From UBA5336 sp964415675 (GTDB lineage Bacteria > Pseudomonadota > Alphaproteobacteria > Caulobacterales > Hyphomonadaceae): DNA of 64,000 bases. The first letter of the stretch is position 1. Each line of letters begins with the position of its first letter. Of this stretch, positions 27,026 through 35,864 are shown piece after piece. The notes beneath the pieces were generated by a model. The model saw nothing but the letters and a program-made list of their open reading frames with translations, did not search any database and was not told the origin of the DNA. Both the position numbers and the translations under genes were made by a program. The DNA lies in assembly GCA_964415675.1 (NCBI GenBank), contig CAYQBG010000017.1, positions 1-64,000 on the forward strand. Direction: 5' to 3'.

Positions 27026-29182
27026 CTACTCCGCCGCCACGCCCGGCTCGCCGTCATTGCCGAGCGCTTCCAGCATGGCGAGGGCCGCGTCGGCGATCAC
27101 CGTGCCCGGCGGGAAGATGGCGGCCGCGCCGGCGGCTTTCAGCGCGTCGAAATCGCCGGGCGGGATGACGCCGCCGACCATGATCTTCGTGGCCATGGCG
27201 CCTTCATTGCCGAGTGCTCGTTTCAGCTCCGGCACCAGCGTCAGGTGCCCGGCGGCCAGAGAGGACGCCGCGACGATATCGACGCCGGCCTCGCGCGCGG
27301 CTTTCGCGGCTTCTTCCGGGGTCTGGAAAAGCGGGCCGATCTCAACCTCCCAGCCAAGATCCATCAGCGCGGAGGCGACGACTTTCTGGCCTCGGTCATG
27401 GCCGTCCTGGCCCATCTTGGCGATATAGATTTTCGGCTTGCGGCCGGCTTTCGCCGCGAATTGTTCGGCCAGTGCGGCAGCCTCTCTGGCCTTTTCGGTG
27501 CCTTCGACACCCTGGCCATAAACGCCCTTGATGGAGCGGATCACGGCCTTGTGGCGGCCCTGGCTGCGTTCGACGGCTTCGGAAATCTCGCCGACCGTCG
27601 CCTTCGCCCGCGCGGCATCCACGGCGAGGGCGAGGAGATTGCCCTCGCCGCTCGCCGCCGCCTTGTCGATCGCATCGAGCGCAGCAGAAACGGCGGCCTC
27701 GTCGCGGTCGGATTTGAGGCGTTTGAGCTTGTCGAGCTGCATCCGCCGCACGGTGGCATTGTCGACTTTCAGGACAGGCACGTCTTCCGGCTCGTCGAGA
27801 TGGAACTTGTTGACGCCGACCACGGTCTGATCGCCGGAGTCGATGCGCGCCTGCGTGCGCGCGGCGGCCTCTTCGATCCGCAGCTTGGGCAGGCCCTCTT
27901 CGATGGCCTTCGCCATCCCGCCCATCGCCTCGACCTCCTCGATATGGGCCATGGCCTTTGCCGCCAGATCGTGGGTGAGTCGTTCGACATAGTAAGAGCC
28001 GCCCCAGGGATCGATGGTCTGGCAGGCGCCGGCCTCCTGCTGCAGCATCAGCTGGGTGTTGCGCGAAATGCGCGCGGAGAAATCGGTTGGCAGGGCAAGC
28101 GCTTCGTCGAAACTGTTGGTGTGCAGGCTCTGGGTCTGCCCGCCCACTGCCGCGATGGCTTCCAGGCAGGTGCGGATGACATTGTTATAGACATCCTGCG
28201 CCGTCAGGCTCCAGCCCGACGTCTGACTATGCGTGCGCAGGCTGAGGGATTTGTCATTCTTCGGCTCGAACTGGCTGACCAGTTTCGCCCAGATCAGGCG
28301 CGCCGCACGCAGCTTGGCGACCTCCATGAAGGTGTTCATCCCGATCGCCCAGAAGAAGGACAGGCGCGGGGCAAAAGCATCGATATCGAGCCCGGCGGCC
28401 CGCCCGGCACGAATATAGTCGAGCCCGTCGGCGAGCGTATAGGCCAGCTCCAGGTCCGCCGTCGCGCCGGCTTCCTGCATATGGTAGCCGCTGATCGAGA
28501 TCGAGTTGAAGCGCGGCATGTTCTGCGAAGTATAGGCGAAAATGTCCGAAATGATCCGCATCGAGGGCTTTGGGGGATAGATATAGGTGTTGCGGACCAT
28601 GAACTCCTTGAGGATGTCGTTCTGGATCGTCCCTGAGAGCTTGTCCGAACTGACGCCCTGTTCCTCGGCCGCGACGATATAGAGCGCCATGATCGGCAGC
28701 ACCGCGCCGTTCATGGTCATCGACACGCTCATCTGATCGAGCGGAATACCCGAGAAGAGCGTGCGCATGTCATAGATCGAGTCGATGGCCACGCCCGCCA
28801 TGCCGACATCGCCGACGACGCGCGGATGATCGCTGTCATAACCGCGATGGGTGGCCAGATCGAAAGCCACCGACAGGCCCTTCTGCCCAGCCGCGAGGTT
28901 GCGGCGATAGAAGGCATTGGAGTCCTCAGCGGTGGAAAAGCCGGCATATTGGCGCACAGTCCAGGGCCGCTGGGTATACATGGTCGGGTAGGGCCCGCGA
29001 CCAAAGGGGGCGAGGCCAGGATAATCGTCGAGCCAGTCGAGCGGGGCGGTGTCAGCGCCGCTATAGGCCGGCTTGACGGCAATGCCTTCCGGCGTTTGCC
29101 AGGCCGGGTCGGATGGCAGGTCGCCGCCGCCCCCCGAAGCGCGTCCGAGTCCGAGTTGTGTGAAGTCGGGAAATTGGGTCAT
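27026..29182 (-). CDS. mutB: Methylmalonyl-CoA mutase large (catalytic) subunit
   Basis: 718 residues. The substrate-binding barrel contains TMYTQRPWTVRQYAGFSTAEDSN and SMTMNGAVLPIMA. The C-terminal B12 domain has the base-off cobalamin motif GQDGHDRG and GGVIPPGDF. It interconverts methylmalonyl-CoA and succinyl-CoA, the last step of propionate breakdown. The usual partner gene (mutA) is not adjacent: a Uma2 gene and an AT-rich membrane gene lie between them (29193-30268). An upstream TTG at 29203 is possible, but the ATG at 29182 is preferred. Epimerase, propionyl-CoA carboxylase and MeaB genes are not in the window. Confidence 0.95.
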   Translation of the reverse strand: MTQFPDFTQLGLGRASGGGGDLPSDPAWQTPEGIAVKPAYSGADTAPLDWLDDYPGLAPFGRGPYPTMYTQRPWTVRQYAGFSTAEDSNAFYRRNLAAGQKGLSVAFDLATHRGYDSDHPRVVGDVGMAGVAIDSIYDMRTLFSGIPLDQMSVSMTMNGAVLPIMALYIVAAEEQGVSSDKLSGTIQNDILKEFMVRNTYIYPPKPSMRIISDIFAYTSQNMPRFNSISISGYHMQEAGATADLELAYTLADGLDYIRAGRAAGLDIDAFAPRLSFFWAIGMNTFMEVAKLRAARLIWAKLVSQFEPKNDKSLSLRTHSQTSGWSLTAQDVYNNVIRTCLEAIAAVGGQTQSLHTNSFDEALALPTDFSARISRNTQLMLQQEAGACQTIDPWGGSYYVERLTHDLAAKAMAHIEEVEAMGGMAKAIEEGLPKLRIEEAAARTQARIDSGDQTVVGVNKFHLDEPEDVPVLKVDNATVRRMQLDKLKRLKSDRDEAAVSAALDAIDKAAASGEGNLLALAVDAARAKATVGEISEAVERSQGRHKAVIRSIKGVYGQGVEGTEKAREAAALAEQFAAKAGRKPKIYIAKMGQDGHDRGQKVVASALMDLGWEVEIGPLFQTPEEAAKAAREAGVDIVAASSLAAGHLTLVPELKRALGNEGAMATKIMVGGVIPPGDFDALKAAGAAAIFPPGTVIADAALAMLEALGNDGEPGVAAE

Positions 29183-29192
29183 GGGCTTGGGC

Positions 29193-29810
29193 TCAAAGGT
29201 CAAGATCGGTCAGTTTGACGGCGAGATCGGCCAGTTCGCGCGGGATCAGGCGGTCAGCCTCGCCAAGCTCCCGGCTCTGGCCCCAGTTGCCATCCGGGGC
29301 CGGCTCGCTGAACATGTGCGCGCGTCGGCGCTGGGTGTTCAAAACCCAGTATTCCAGGACGCCGTGCCTGGCATAGGCCGTTGATTTGTCGCGAAGGTCA
29401 TAGGCCAGCGAAGTGTCGGCAATCTCGACGAGTAGCCGGCAATCGGGACCGCGCACATCCTCAGGCTGTATCGCGCTGTCATGGATCAGGATGCCGGGCT
29501 CGAATATGAATCCGTCACTCAGGTAAAGTGACGTTTCAACGGCGAGATCAAGCGGCCCGCCAAAGAGCGTGGCCGACCATCGCATGGCGAGCTTGCGCTT
29601 CCAGACTTCGTGCCCGTTGTTCTTTGCGTTCATGGGAACGAACTCCCCGCCCAACAGTTCGAACCGCTCTTCGGGATGGAAGACCCCGGCCGTCGCCATG
29701 GCTTTCACATCTGCCGTGCTGAAATAGCGGCGCGCCAGTCCCTCAGCGCCCCGCGTTGTGTAGCCAGGGCGCTGCCCGGCCTCGACTGGGAAGTGATCAT
29801 CCATGGCCAT
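29193..29810 (-). CDS. Uma2-family protein, probably catalytically altered
   Basis: 205 residues of the Uma2 fold: HPEERFELLGGEFVPM near the start and LLVEIADTSLAYDLRDKSTAYARHGVLEYWVLN later. Where the other family member in this window has EPDI, this one has FEPGIL, so the metal-binding aspartate of the PD motif is glycine. The E-x-K part is replaced by EIADTSLAYDLRDK, which may still fit. It stops 10 bases before the mutB ATG and so probably shares its transcript. Confidence 0.8.
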   Translation of the reverse strand: MAMDDHFPVEAGQRPGYTTRGAEGLARRYFSTADVKAMATAGVFHPEERFELLGGEFVPMNAKNNGHEVWKRKLAMRWSATLFGGPLDLAVETSLYLSDGFIFEPGILIHDSAIQPEDVRGPDCRLLVEIADTSLAYDLRDKSTAYARHGVLEYWVLNTQRRRAHMFSEPAPDGNWGQSRELGEADRLIPRELADLAVKLTDLDL

Positions 29811-29842
29811 ACTCTAGCACCGCTTCGCGCCTGCCCCAATCA

Positions 29843-30268
29843 TCACTGAGAATCATGATCAGCATGTGCATCCCCGATCCGTCTCAATACCAATTCGTGC
29901 ATTCTTATTTCGCTTAAATATTGAGGCCCACTGTCGTCATGACCCCAAACAGCTTCCTTTAGCCAGTCAGAGCAACGAAACAGAAAGAACGGAAATAAAG
30001 CAATCACCAGAACTAAAAATGTGCGAACTATCGGATGAGTGTCCTTGAGATAACTCCAAGAAAGCCACGCAACGACAAAATAAAATGACAGCAAGGAGAG
30101 ATAACAGATGTTAATAAGTACAACTTTTTTTCGTCTACTTTTAAGATCTTGTCGATAACTGACCCACTTAAGGGTGTCGAGCTTGCCGCCCGGCATAACG
30201 TTTTGTCTTATATCGTCTGAATGAATTCGGAAAAACAAGTCGCGATCACACTCATTTCTTGGGTTCAT
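29843..30268 (-). CDS. AT-rich hypothetical membrane protein inserted between mutA and mutB
   Basis: 141 residues with two strong hydrophobic helices (about 49-70 and 81-97) and polar, charged ends. The sequence is far richer in A/T than everything around it (for example 29880-30200), which suggests recent acquisition. Its ATG overlaps the TGA of mutA by one base, so it would be translated together with the mutase subunit. No family is recognised. Confidence 0.6.
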   Translation of the reverse strand: MNPRNECDRDLFFRIHSDDIRQNVMPGGKLDTLKWVSYRQDLKSRRKKVVLINICYLSLLSFYFVVAWLSWSYLKDTHPIVRTFLVLVIALFPFFLFRCSDWLKEAVWGHDDSGPQYLSEIRMHELVLRRIGDAHADHDSQ

Positions 30269-32223
30269 CAGGCGATCCCCAGTTCGGCATGGGCAAGCTC
30301 AAGGGCGGCGATGACATCGACGCCGACATGGATGAAGCTGTCAATTCCCGCCGCGCGCCAGGCCTTTTCGTTCTCGCCAGGCCGACCGGCGAGATAGAGG
30401 CGCTGCACACCGGCCGCATGCAGGGCCTTTGCGGCATCGGCTGCCTCGCCCTCATAGCGTTTGTCACTGCCGCAAAGCACGGCGAGCCGGCACCCGGATG
30501 CGCGGAAGGCCGCGACCATTTCCGGGATCGTTTTCGGTGTGTCGGGCGCCTCGCACGCAGCAATGCCGCCGGCCGCAAAGAAGCCGCGCGCATAGTCGGC
30601 GCGCGCATTGAATTCAGCCAGCGGGCCGAGCGTCGCCAGGAAGACCGACGGGCGTACACCTGTCTCACCGGTACGCTTTTCGGCATGGTCGCGCAGGCGC
30701 TCAAAAGGTTCGGCCAGCCTGACCGGGAAGAAGGGTTCGGCCATGTCCGCCTCGCCTTCAGCAAGGGCCAGTTGCGGCAGGAGTTTCGCCAGCCCTTCGG
30801 GCGCGACGCTCCCGGCCTGGCTGCGATACGTGACCTGCGCCACCGGGGCCTCGACCTCCTCAAGGCTTGGATAGGCCGACACGCCCGTGATTTCGCTGCG
30901 CCGCCGGGCCAGCGCCTTCATCCGCTCCAGCCGTACCGCGCCAACCCGCGCCTGCAGGCTGTCAGCCATCAGGCAGGCGCCGTAGCCGCCCTCGCCCTCG
31001 ATCCGCTGGAACTCGCTCCAGGCCGTTTCGGCCAGATCCCCGCCCACAGTCTCGGTAAACCAGGCCCCGCCCGCCGGATCGGCGACGCGGCCGAGATGAG
31101 ATTCCTCCATGGCGATGATCTGCGTGTTGCGGGCCACGCGCCGGCCAAGCTCATCGGGAATCCCGAGCGCCTCATTGAAGGCCCGCACAGTGACGATATC
31201 TGCGCCGCCGACTGCGCCGGCAAAGGCGCCGGCAGTGCCGCGCAGCATGTTCACCCAGGGATCGTAGCGGGTCAGCATCCGCGCGGAGGTGACCGCCTGG
31301 ACCTGCATGGGTTGCGCCTCAAGGCCCAGCGCATCGAGGCAGCGCGCCCAGAGCCGGCGGGCGGCGCGCAATTTGGCGATCTCGATGCCGTAATTGCTGT
31401 CCACAGCCAGGGTGAAGACCATTTTCGAGGCGGCAAGATCCGGCGTGATGCCGCACGTGTCGAGCCGGCGCAGCGTGTCGATGCCATGAGCGACAAGCGC
31501 GCCAAGCTCCTGGGCCGGCGAGCCGCCGGCCTCATGGATCGGCCTGGCATCGATGCGCAGCACATTGGCGAGCGGAAACCGCAATGACAGGGTTTCGACC
31601 AGTGCCGCGACCTTCCGGACGGCCAGGTCGAGACCATCCTCCAGCACGCCGGTCCGGGCGAGCGCGCCCAGCGGGTCGATATTGAACGCGGCGCGCACGG
31701 ATTTGGGATCGTCCTGCTCTTCTGCCCAGAGTGCCAGCCATGCTGCGGCCTTGGTGCCGGGACCATCGACATGATCGAGCGCGACCGGGCAAATCCCGGC
31801 CATCACACCGGAAAGCGCCATTGCAAGAGTGGCGCCGTCGTGAATGGCGACACCGCCCAGCCCGACCGGGTCGATGCGCAGTTCGACTGACGATACGCCG
31901 CGCTCAAGGTCTCGCAGGATTTCGCGATTGGTGACCGAAGGGTCAGGATGCGCAAAGCCCTGGCGGATATCCCATGGCAGGAATTTGTCGCGCACCGTGC
32001 TTGCGCCGCGAATGAATGGCGCACACCCGGGCAGGCCGGCCGGGTCGGCGGCAGACGAAAAATCGGTTTCGCGATAGAGCGGGCGGATCTCAAGCCCGCC
32101 CGGCTCGCGCCTGACCAGCTTCTCCGGGCCGGCGCCCTTCAGCGCCTTGCCGACCGCCTCCAGCCATTGTGCCTCCCCGGCCTCGTCAAAATCGCCGCTA
32201 AATCCCAGTGTTTCTTCTGCCAT
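30268..32223 (-). CDS. mutA: Methylmalonyl-CoA mutase small (non-catalytic) subunit
   Basis: 651 residues from the ATG at 32223 (MAEETLGFSGDF, the usual family start); the frame stays open to 32310. It shares the barrel of the large subunit (REILRDLERGVSSVELRIDP, DPAGGAWFTE) but its C-terminal region has no DxHxxG cobalamin motif, as expected for the structural subunit. It forms a heterodimer with MutB. The AT-rich gene starts at its stop codon. A Fur-like site lies in the gap upstream, shared with a divergent small gene. Confidence 0.92.
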   Translation of the reverse strand: MAEETLGFSGDFDEAGEAQWLEAVGKALKGAGPEKLVRREPGGLEIRPLYRETDFSSAADPAGLPGCAPFIRGASTVRDKFLPWDIRQGFAHPDPSVTNREILRDLERGVSSVELRIDPVGLGGVAIHDGATLAMALSGVMAGICPVALDHVDGPGTKAAAWLALWAEEQDDPKSVRAAFNIDPLGALARTGVLEDGLDLAVRKVAALVETLSLRFPLANVLRIDARPIHEAGGSPAQELGALVAHGIDTLRRLDTCGITPDLAASKMVFTLAVDSNYGIEIAKLRAARRLWARCLDALGLEAQPMQVQAVTSARMLTRYDPWVNMLRGTAGAFAGAVGGADIVTVRAFNEALGIPDELGRRVARNTQIIAMEESHLGRVADPAGGAWFTETVGGDLAETAWSEFQRIEGEGGYGACLMADSLQARVGAVRLERMKALARRRSEITGVSAYPSLEEVEAPVAQVTYRSQAGSVAPEGLAKLLPQLALAEGEADMAEPFFPVRLAEPFERLRDHAEKRTGETGVRPSVFLATLGPLAEFNARADYARGFFAAGGIAACEAPDTPKTIPEMVAAFRASGCRLAVLCGSDKRYEGEAADAAKALHAAGVQRLYLAGRPGENEKAWRAAGIDSFIHVGVDVIAALELAHAELGIA

Positions 32224-32344
32224 TCGTTTCCCGCCTCGCTGGCCTGTAAAAGGCCGTGCGAGCTGCGGCAGGTCAAGGCCCTCCGCCGGGGATGCGGCGA
32301 GATTGTCCATTTCTGCAGTTGACCTGCCCCAGACAATTATTGTA

Positions 32345-32365
32345 ATTGCAACTCATTCGCATAAT
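32345..32365. promoter_or_regulatory. Fur-box-like site between mutA and a divergent small gene
   Basis: On the minus strand the gap reads ATGCGAATGAGTTGCAATTA. The core GCGAATGAG (32352-32360) is identical to that in the palindrome at 21834-21850 and close to GCGAATGAC before the PiuC-type gene. The surrounding AT-rich stretch (CAATTATTGTAATTG) fits a promoter region. Control of either flanking gene is possible. Confidence 0.4.
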
Positions 32366-32378
32366 AGTGAGGCCAATC

Positions 32379-32630
32379 ATGACTGAAACATCCGAACGGT
32401 TTTGCCAAGTCGCAGCGCCCCGCGATCCCCGCTCGGGCTTCAATCGCTCGGCAGCCGACTGGATCGAGAGCCAGTCCCGCGTGATCGGGCTTTGGCTGGA
32501 CCAGCTGATCGCGGAAGGCGACGATGACGAGCTGGTGTCGACCCTCCATCGCCAGCAGGCCTGGCTGGAGATGATCCGGCAAAGACTGGCCACGCCCGAC
32601 GGCTCGCGCGAGGTCAGGCTTGCCCGGTGA
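32379..32630 (+). CDS. Small hypothetical protein
   Basis: 83 residues, mostly helical, with no signal peptide: SAADWIESQSRVIGLWLDQLI then DELVSTLHRQQAWLEMIRQRL. GAGG precedes the ATG by about eight bases. It begins 14 bases after the Fur-like site and is the nearest gene to it. No family is recognised. Its position ahead of the nitronate monooxygenase gene (52 bp) allows co-transcription. Confidence 0.6.
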   Translation: MTETSERFCQVAAPRDPRSGFNRSAADWIESQSRVIGLWLDQLIAEGDDDELVSTLHRQQAWLEMIRQRLATPDGSREVRLAR

Positions 32631-32682
32631 ACACTGTTCGCTAGTTTCCCTCCGGTAACTGGAAACCGCCCGGAGGAAATCC

Positions 32683-33681
32683 ATGGCCCTGCCGCCCGTC
32701 CTGCAAAATCTGCGCGTCCCCGTTATCGGGTCGCCGCTCTTCATCATTTCGAACCCGGACCTCGTGATTGCCCAGTGCAAGGCCGGGATTGTGGGCTCCT
32801 TCCCGTCACTGAACGCGCGCCCCGGACCCGTGCTTGACGAATGGCTCGACCGGATCACGACCGAGCTCGCTGAACACGATGCCAAACACCCCGACCGTCC
32901 GGCGGCGCCCTTCGCTGTCAACCAGATCGTGCACAAATCCAATGACCGGCTCGATCATGATGTCGAGATGTGTGTGAAGTACAAGGTGCCGGTGATCATC
33001 ACCTCGCTTGGCGCGCGGCCCGAACTCAATGAGGCGATCCATTCCTATGGCGGGGTCGTGCTGCATGACATTATCGATGTGCGCTTTGCGAAGAAGGCGC
33101 TTGAGAAAGGCGCCGACGGCCTGATCGCTGTCTGCGCCGGGGCGGGCGGGCATGCCGGGCGGCTTTCGCCCTTCGCGCTCGTTCAGGAGATCCGCCAGTT
33201 CTTTGACGGCCCGCTGGCGCTTTCCGGCTCGATTGCAACGGGCGGCGCCGTGGCCGCCTCGCTCGCCATGGGGGCCGATCTTGGCTATATCGGGTCGGCC
33301 TTCATTGCGACGAAGGAGGCCAATGCCGATGAGCGCTACAAGCAGATGATCGTCGACAGTTCCGCTGATGACATCGTCTATTCCAATCTCTTCACCGGCG
33401 TTCACGGCAATTACCTCAAGCCCTCGATCGAGGCGGCAGGGCTCGACCCGAACGACCTTCCCGAAAGCGATCCGAGCAAGATGAATTTCGGATCCGGGGG
33501 CAATACCAAGTCGAAGGCCTGGAAGGATATCTGGGGCTGTGGCCAGGGGATTGGCGCGGTCGGATCCATCCTGACGGCCGGGGAATATGTCGACCGGCTG
33601 GAGCGGGAATATCGCGACGCGATCAGCGCCCTCAATGAAGGCCGGGCGTTCCGGATGCCTGCCGGGGCGGCGCTCGGATAG
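32683..33681 (+). CDS. NAD(P)H-dependent flavin oxidoreductase (nitronate monooxygenase family)
   Basis: 332 residues, an FMN TIM barrel: RVPVIGSPLFIISNPDLVIAQCKAGIVGSFPSLNAR, ICAGAGGHAG-like VCAGAGGHAGRLSPFAL with the conserved histidine, LSGSIATGGAVAASLAMGADLGYIGSAF as phosphate site. The extended C-terminal part (NFGSGGNTKSKAWKDIWGCGQGIG) is typical of a large subgroup in alphaproteobacteria. Substrate unknown. GGAGG precedes the ATG. It is a distant paralogue of the gene at 23593. Confidence 0.88.
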   Translation: MALPPVLQNLRVPVIGSPLFIISNPDLVIAQCKAGIVGSFPSLNARPGPVLDEWLDRITTELAEHDAKHPDRPAAPFAVNQIVHKSNDRLDHDVEMCVKYKVPVIITSLGARPELNEAIHSYGGVVLHDIIDVRFAKKALEKGADGLIAVCAGAGGHAGRLSPFALVQEIRQFFDGPLALSGSIATGGAVAASLAMGADLGYIGSAFIATKEANADERYKQMIVDSSADDIVYSNLFTGVHGNYLKPSIEAAGLDPNDLPESDPSKMNFGSGGNTKSKAWKDIWGCGQGIGAVGSILTAGEYVDRLEREYRDAISALNEGRAFRMPAGAALG

Positions 33682-33784
33682 GTGAGGGCACCTGCTAGGG
33701 CAGGATCCCGGGGTTTTGAGGACTCTGATGAGGGCAGGTGAGGGCAGCTGAAGGCGCTGCCCGTCAGGGCCAGCTTTTGCGCCC

Positions 33785-33808
33785 TTGTCCCACACCTTGT
33801 CCCACACC
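33785..33808. repeat. Two perfect tandem 12-mers (TTGTCCCACACC)
   Basis: TTGTCCCACACC occurs twice head to tail, followed by a partial third copy (TTATCC). The 156-bp gap 33682-33837 also repeats GAGGGCA several times (33682-33760). It precedes the orphan M15 peptidase gene. It could be an operator, an old attachment region or simple slippage. Confidence 0.7.
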
Positions 33809-33837
33809 TTATCCAACCCCGCCGGACTGGCCGCATC

Positions 33838-34251
33838 ATGGCGGCCATGTTGTTTGCCTCCCCCTCCAGCGCCCTCAGCGCGATACCCGACTGGCGCTGG
33901 CCGCATTTTGCGGTCAGCGAACTGGCCTGCCGCTGCGCTGGCCGGTATTGCGACGGTGCGTACTGGCACGATCCCGGTTTTCTCGACGCGCTTGAAGAGT
34001 TGCGCGCACGCGCCGGCCACAGCCCCCTTCTCATCACATCGGGCCATCGCTGCGCGCAATGGAACGCCGCTGTCGGCGGCGCTGCGCGCTCCCTGCACAA
34101 GACGATTGCCGTCGATATTGCCCTGGCCGGTCATGAGCCGGGCCGTCTCGAAGCCGCCGCGCGCGGCGCGGGATTCACCGGGATCGGCCTTGCGAACCAC
34201 TTCATCCATCTCGACCGCCGCGCCCGCCCGGCGCGCTGGACCTATTCCTGA
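33838..34251 (+). CDS. Phage-type M15 peptidase (endolysin-like)
   Basis: 137 residues. FAVSELACRCAGRYC at the start, LLITSGHRCAQWNAAVGG, and the zinc-site segment SLHKTIAVDIALAGHEP with a final HFIHLD are the pattern of the small M15 D,D-/L,D-peptidases found in phages and gene-transfer agents. There is no signal peptide, so release would need a holin, and a holin-like gene follows 19 bp later. No other phage genes are adjacent. Confidence 0.8.
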   Translation: MAAMLFASPSSALSAIPDWRWPHFAVSELACRCAGRYCDGAYWHDPGFLDALEELRARAGHSPLLITSGHRCAQWNAAVGGAARSLHKTIAVDIALAGHEPGRLEAAARGAGFTGIGLANHFIHLDRRARPARWTYS

Positions 34252-34270
34252 CTGAAAGGAGACTGCCGGT

Positions 34271-34750
34271 ATGGAAGACATGATCGGCCTGACCGCCAGC
34301 GCCGCCGGGGGCGGCCTGTTCGGCCTGTTCGGCACCGCGCTGGGACGGATTGCCGGCTATTTCGAGAAGCGCCAGGCCCAGGCCCATGAGCGCGCGCGCT
34401 GGGGCCATGAAACCACGCTCATCGAGCTGCAGATGCAGGCCGGGCGCGAGGAAACCGAAGCCGAGCTTGCCCTGACCGATGCGGCAGGCCGCTGGGCCGG
34501 GCTGGAGGCCTCGATGCAGGCCGAGGCCGCCATCGCCTCCAGTTATCGCTGGGTGGATGCCGTTCGCGCGCTGACCCGGCCTGCCCTGACCGTCCTGCTC
34601 TGGGCAATCGCGGCGCTGGTCTATGCCTCCGCTGGCGACACGGGGAGAGCCGAGATCATCGATACGGCCACTTTCGCCGCAACCGCCGCCACGCTCTGGT
34701 GGTTCGGCGACCGCGGCCCGGCCCGCAAGGGTCAGGGGCGGCTTCCCTAG
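34271..34750 (+). CDS. Holin-like membrane protein
   Basis: 159 residues. A glycine-rich N-terminus (about 8-30), a charged helical middle (EKRQAQAHERARWGHE) and two C-terminal hydrophobic helices (about 103-122 and 129-148) ending FGDRGPARK. The layout and position directly after an M15 peptidase suggest a phage or gene-transfer-agent holin; the assignment rests mainly on context. Its TAG stop lies inside the CCTAGG that begins the inverted-repeat element, so that element sits exactly at this gene's end. Confidence 0.65.
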   Translation: MEDMIGLTASAAGGGLFGLFGTALGRIAGYFEKRQAQAHERARWGHETTLIELQMQAGREETEAELALTDAAGRWAGLEASMQAEAAIASSYRWVDAVRALTRPALTVLLWAIAALVYASAGDTGRAEIIDTATFAATAATLWWFGDRGPARKGQGRLP

Positions 34751-34945
34751 GGTCCATACTCAATCAAACTGGCTAGAAACCGGCGGAAGTGGTCTTTAAT
34801 TGGCAGTTTTGTGTAGGGCGGCTTTGTCCGCAGAGTGTTTATTCGTTGGGAACTGGCAAACATCTGACCCACTGATCTGGGCGCCCAAAATTCAAGATTT
34901 CAGTATACTGGTTGAGCTTGTATAGCTGTTGGAATGGAGAGGAAG

Positions 34946-35587
34946 ATGGATCATGCCGAGATTGTGGAGCGGATTGAACGCGCGTACAGAGCAAGCGGTA
35001 ACCAACTCGGCTGGAGACTCCTGGCCAGCCCGGCGGACGTACTCGAAGGTGCCGAAGTTGCATTTTTAGGGTTGAACCCGGGCGGCCGTATTCGGCCAAC
35101 CGACCATGCGGAATTCGCAATGTCGTCCGGAAGCGCTTACGTCAACGAGCAATGGGCTGGAAATCCGATAGGTTGCAGCCCCCTGCAGCGTCAGGTGCGC
35201 GCCTTGTTCGAGCGACTTGCCGTTAAGCCCGAGAGTGTGCTTGCTGGCAACCTCGTTCCGTTCCGATCGCCGGATTGGGCAAGCCTCGAAAACAAAAAGG
35301 AAGCCATAGAGTTTGGCAGCGAATTATGGTGCGAATTGCTTGCACATGCCCGCCCGAAACTAGTCATCGGAATGGGACAAAAAGTGACGAGAGCTTTGTC
35401 GGTCTTGCTCGACACTTTTAGCGAGGAACGCGTGCCGGTTGGGTGGGGAGCGACGACCGGGATCAGGGCCGATTTCCCGAGTGGGACGCTCATTGGCCTG
35501 CCCCACCTCTCGCGCTTCGGCATCATGTTAAGGCCCGAGAGCCAGCAGGGGCTTCGCAAGCTCTTCGGAAACCATTGGAGGATGTGA
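34946..35587 (+). CDS. Uracil-DNA-glycosylase-superfamily protein
   Basis: 213 residues. The active-site-like motif VAFLGLNPGGRI (motif A of the UDG fold) lies at about 38-49, and GLPHLSRFG near 183 corresponds to the His-containing motif B. The spacing fits a Mug/UDG-like domain with a longer middle. It may recognise or excise damaged bases, but the family includes members of unknown function. GGAG six bases upstream supports the start at 34946. It is the only clear gene in the inverted-repeat element. Confidence 0.65.
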   Translation: MDHAEIVERIERAYRASGNQLGWRLLASPADVLEGAEVAFLGLNPGGRIRPTDHAEFAMSSGSAYVNEQWAGNPIGCSPLQRQVRALFERLAVKPESVLAGNLVPFRSPDWASLENKKEAIEFGSELWCELLAHARPKLVIGMGQKVTRALSVLLDTFSEERVPVGWGATTGIRADFPSGTLIGLPHLSRFGIMLRPESQQGLRKLFGNHWRM

Positions 35588-35687
35588 AATCCCAACCAGT
35601 CGGCCGATTTCGCTCGTGACCTTTGAAAGTGATAAAGCCGTGTTTTTTGCAGGTAAAATTTTGGCATCCATGAACACCGAGTTCTGA

Positions 35688-35864
35688 AGGAGCAGCCGTA
35701 GCAGTCCTTCGCCAGGGGGCAGCTTTCTGCTGAACCGCGTTTCAGAGCTGGTCGATGCTGGTGACATCGTCACTACAGCCAATCATCATGGCGGCACGCT
35801 GGGCCTTGAGGCACAGGGAAAGCCTGTCTTTGGTTCTGGGGTGTTGCTGCTTTTGCACGACTAG
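35688..35864 (+). other. Uncharacterised stretch, possible gene remnant
   Basis: The 490-bp gap 35588-36077 has no confident gene. One frame stays open from 35688 to a TAG at 35864 and reads protein-like (FLLNRVSELVDAGDIVTT then NHHGGTLGLEAQGKPVFGSG), but it has no start codon with a ribosome site and matches nothing I know. It could be the eroded 3' end of a cargo gene or a decayed transposase. The gap ends with the right arm of the inverted-repeat element. Confidence 0.25.

Noticed and set aside
26990..28636. Long open frame on the plus strand across mutB
   Set aside because: It is the reverse shadow of mutB: high-GC codon bias keeps the antisense frame open, and it shows no domain.
32806..34335. 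509-codon open frame on the minus strand
   Set aside because: It covers the flavin oxidoreductase and M15 peptidase genes in antisense and has low-complexity composition with no ribosome site.
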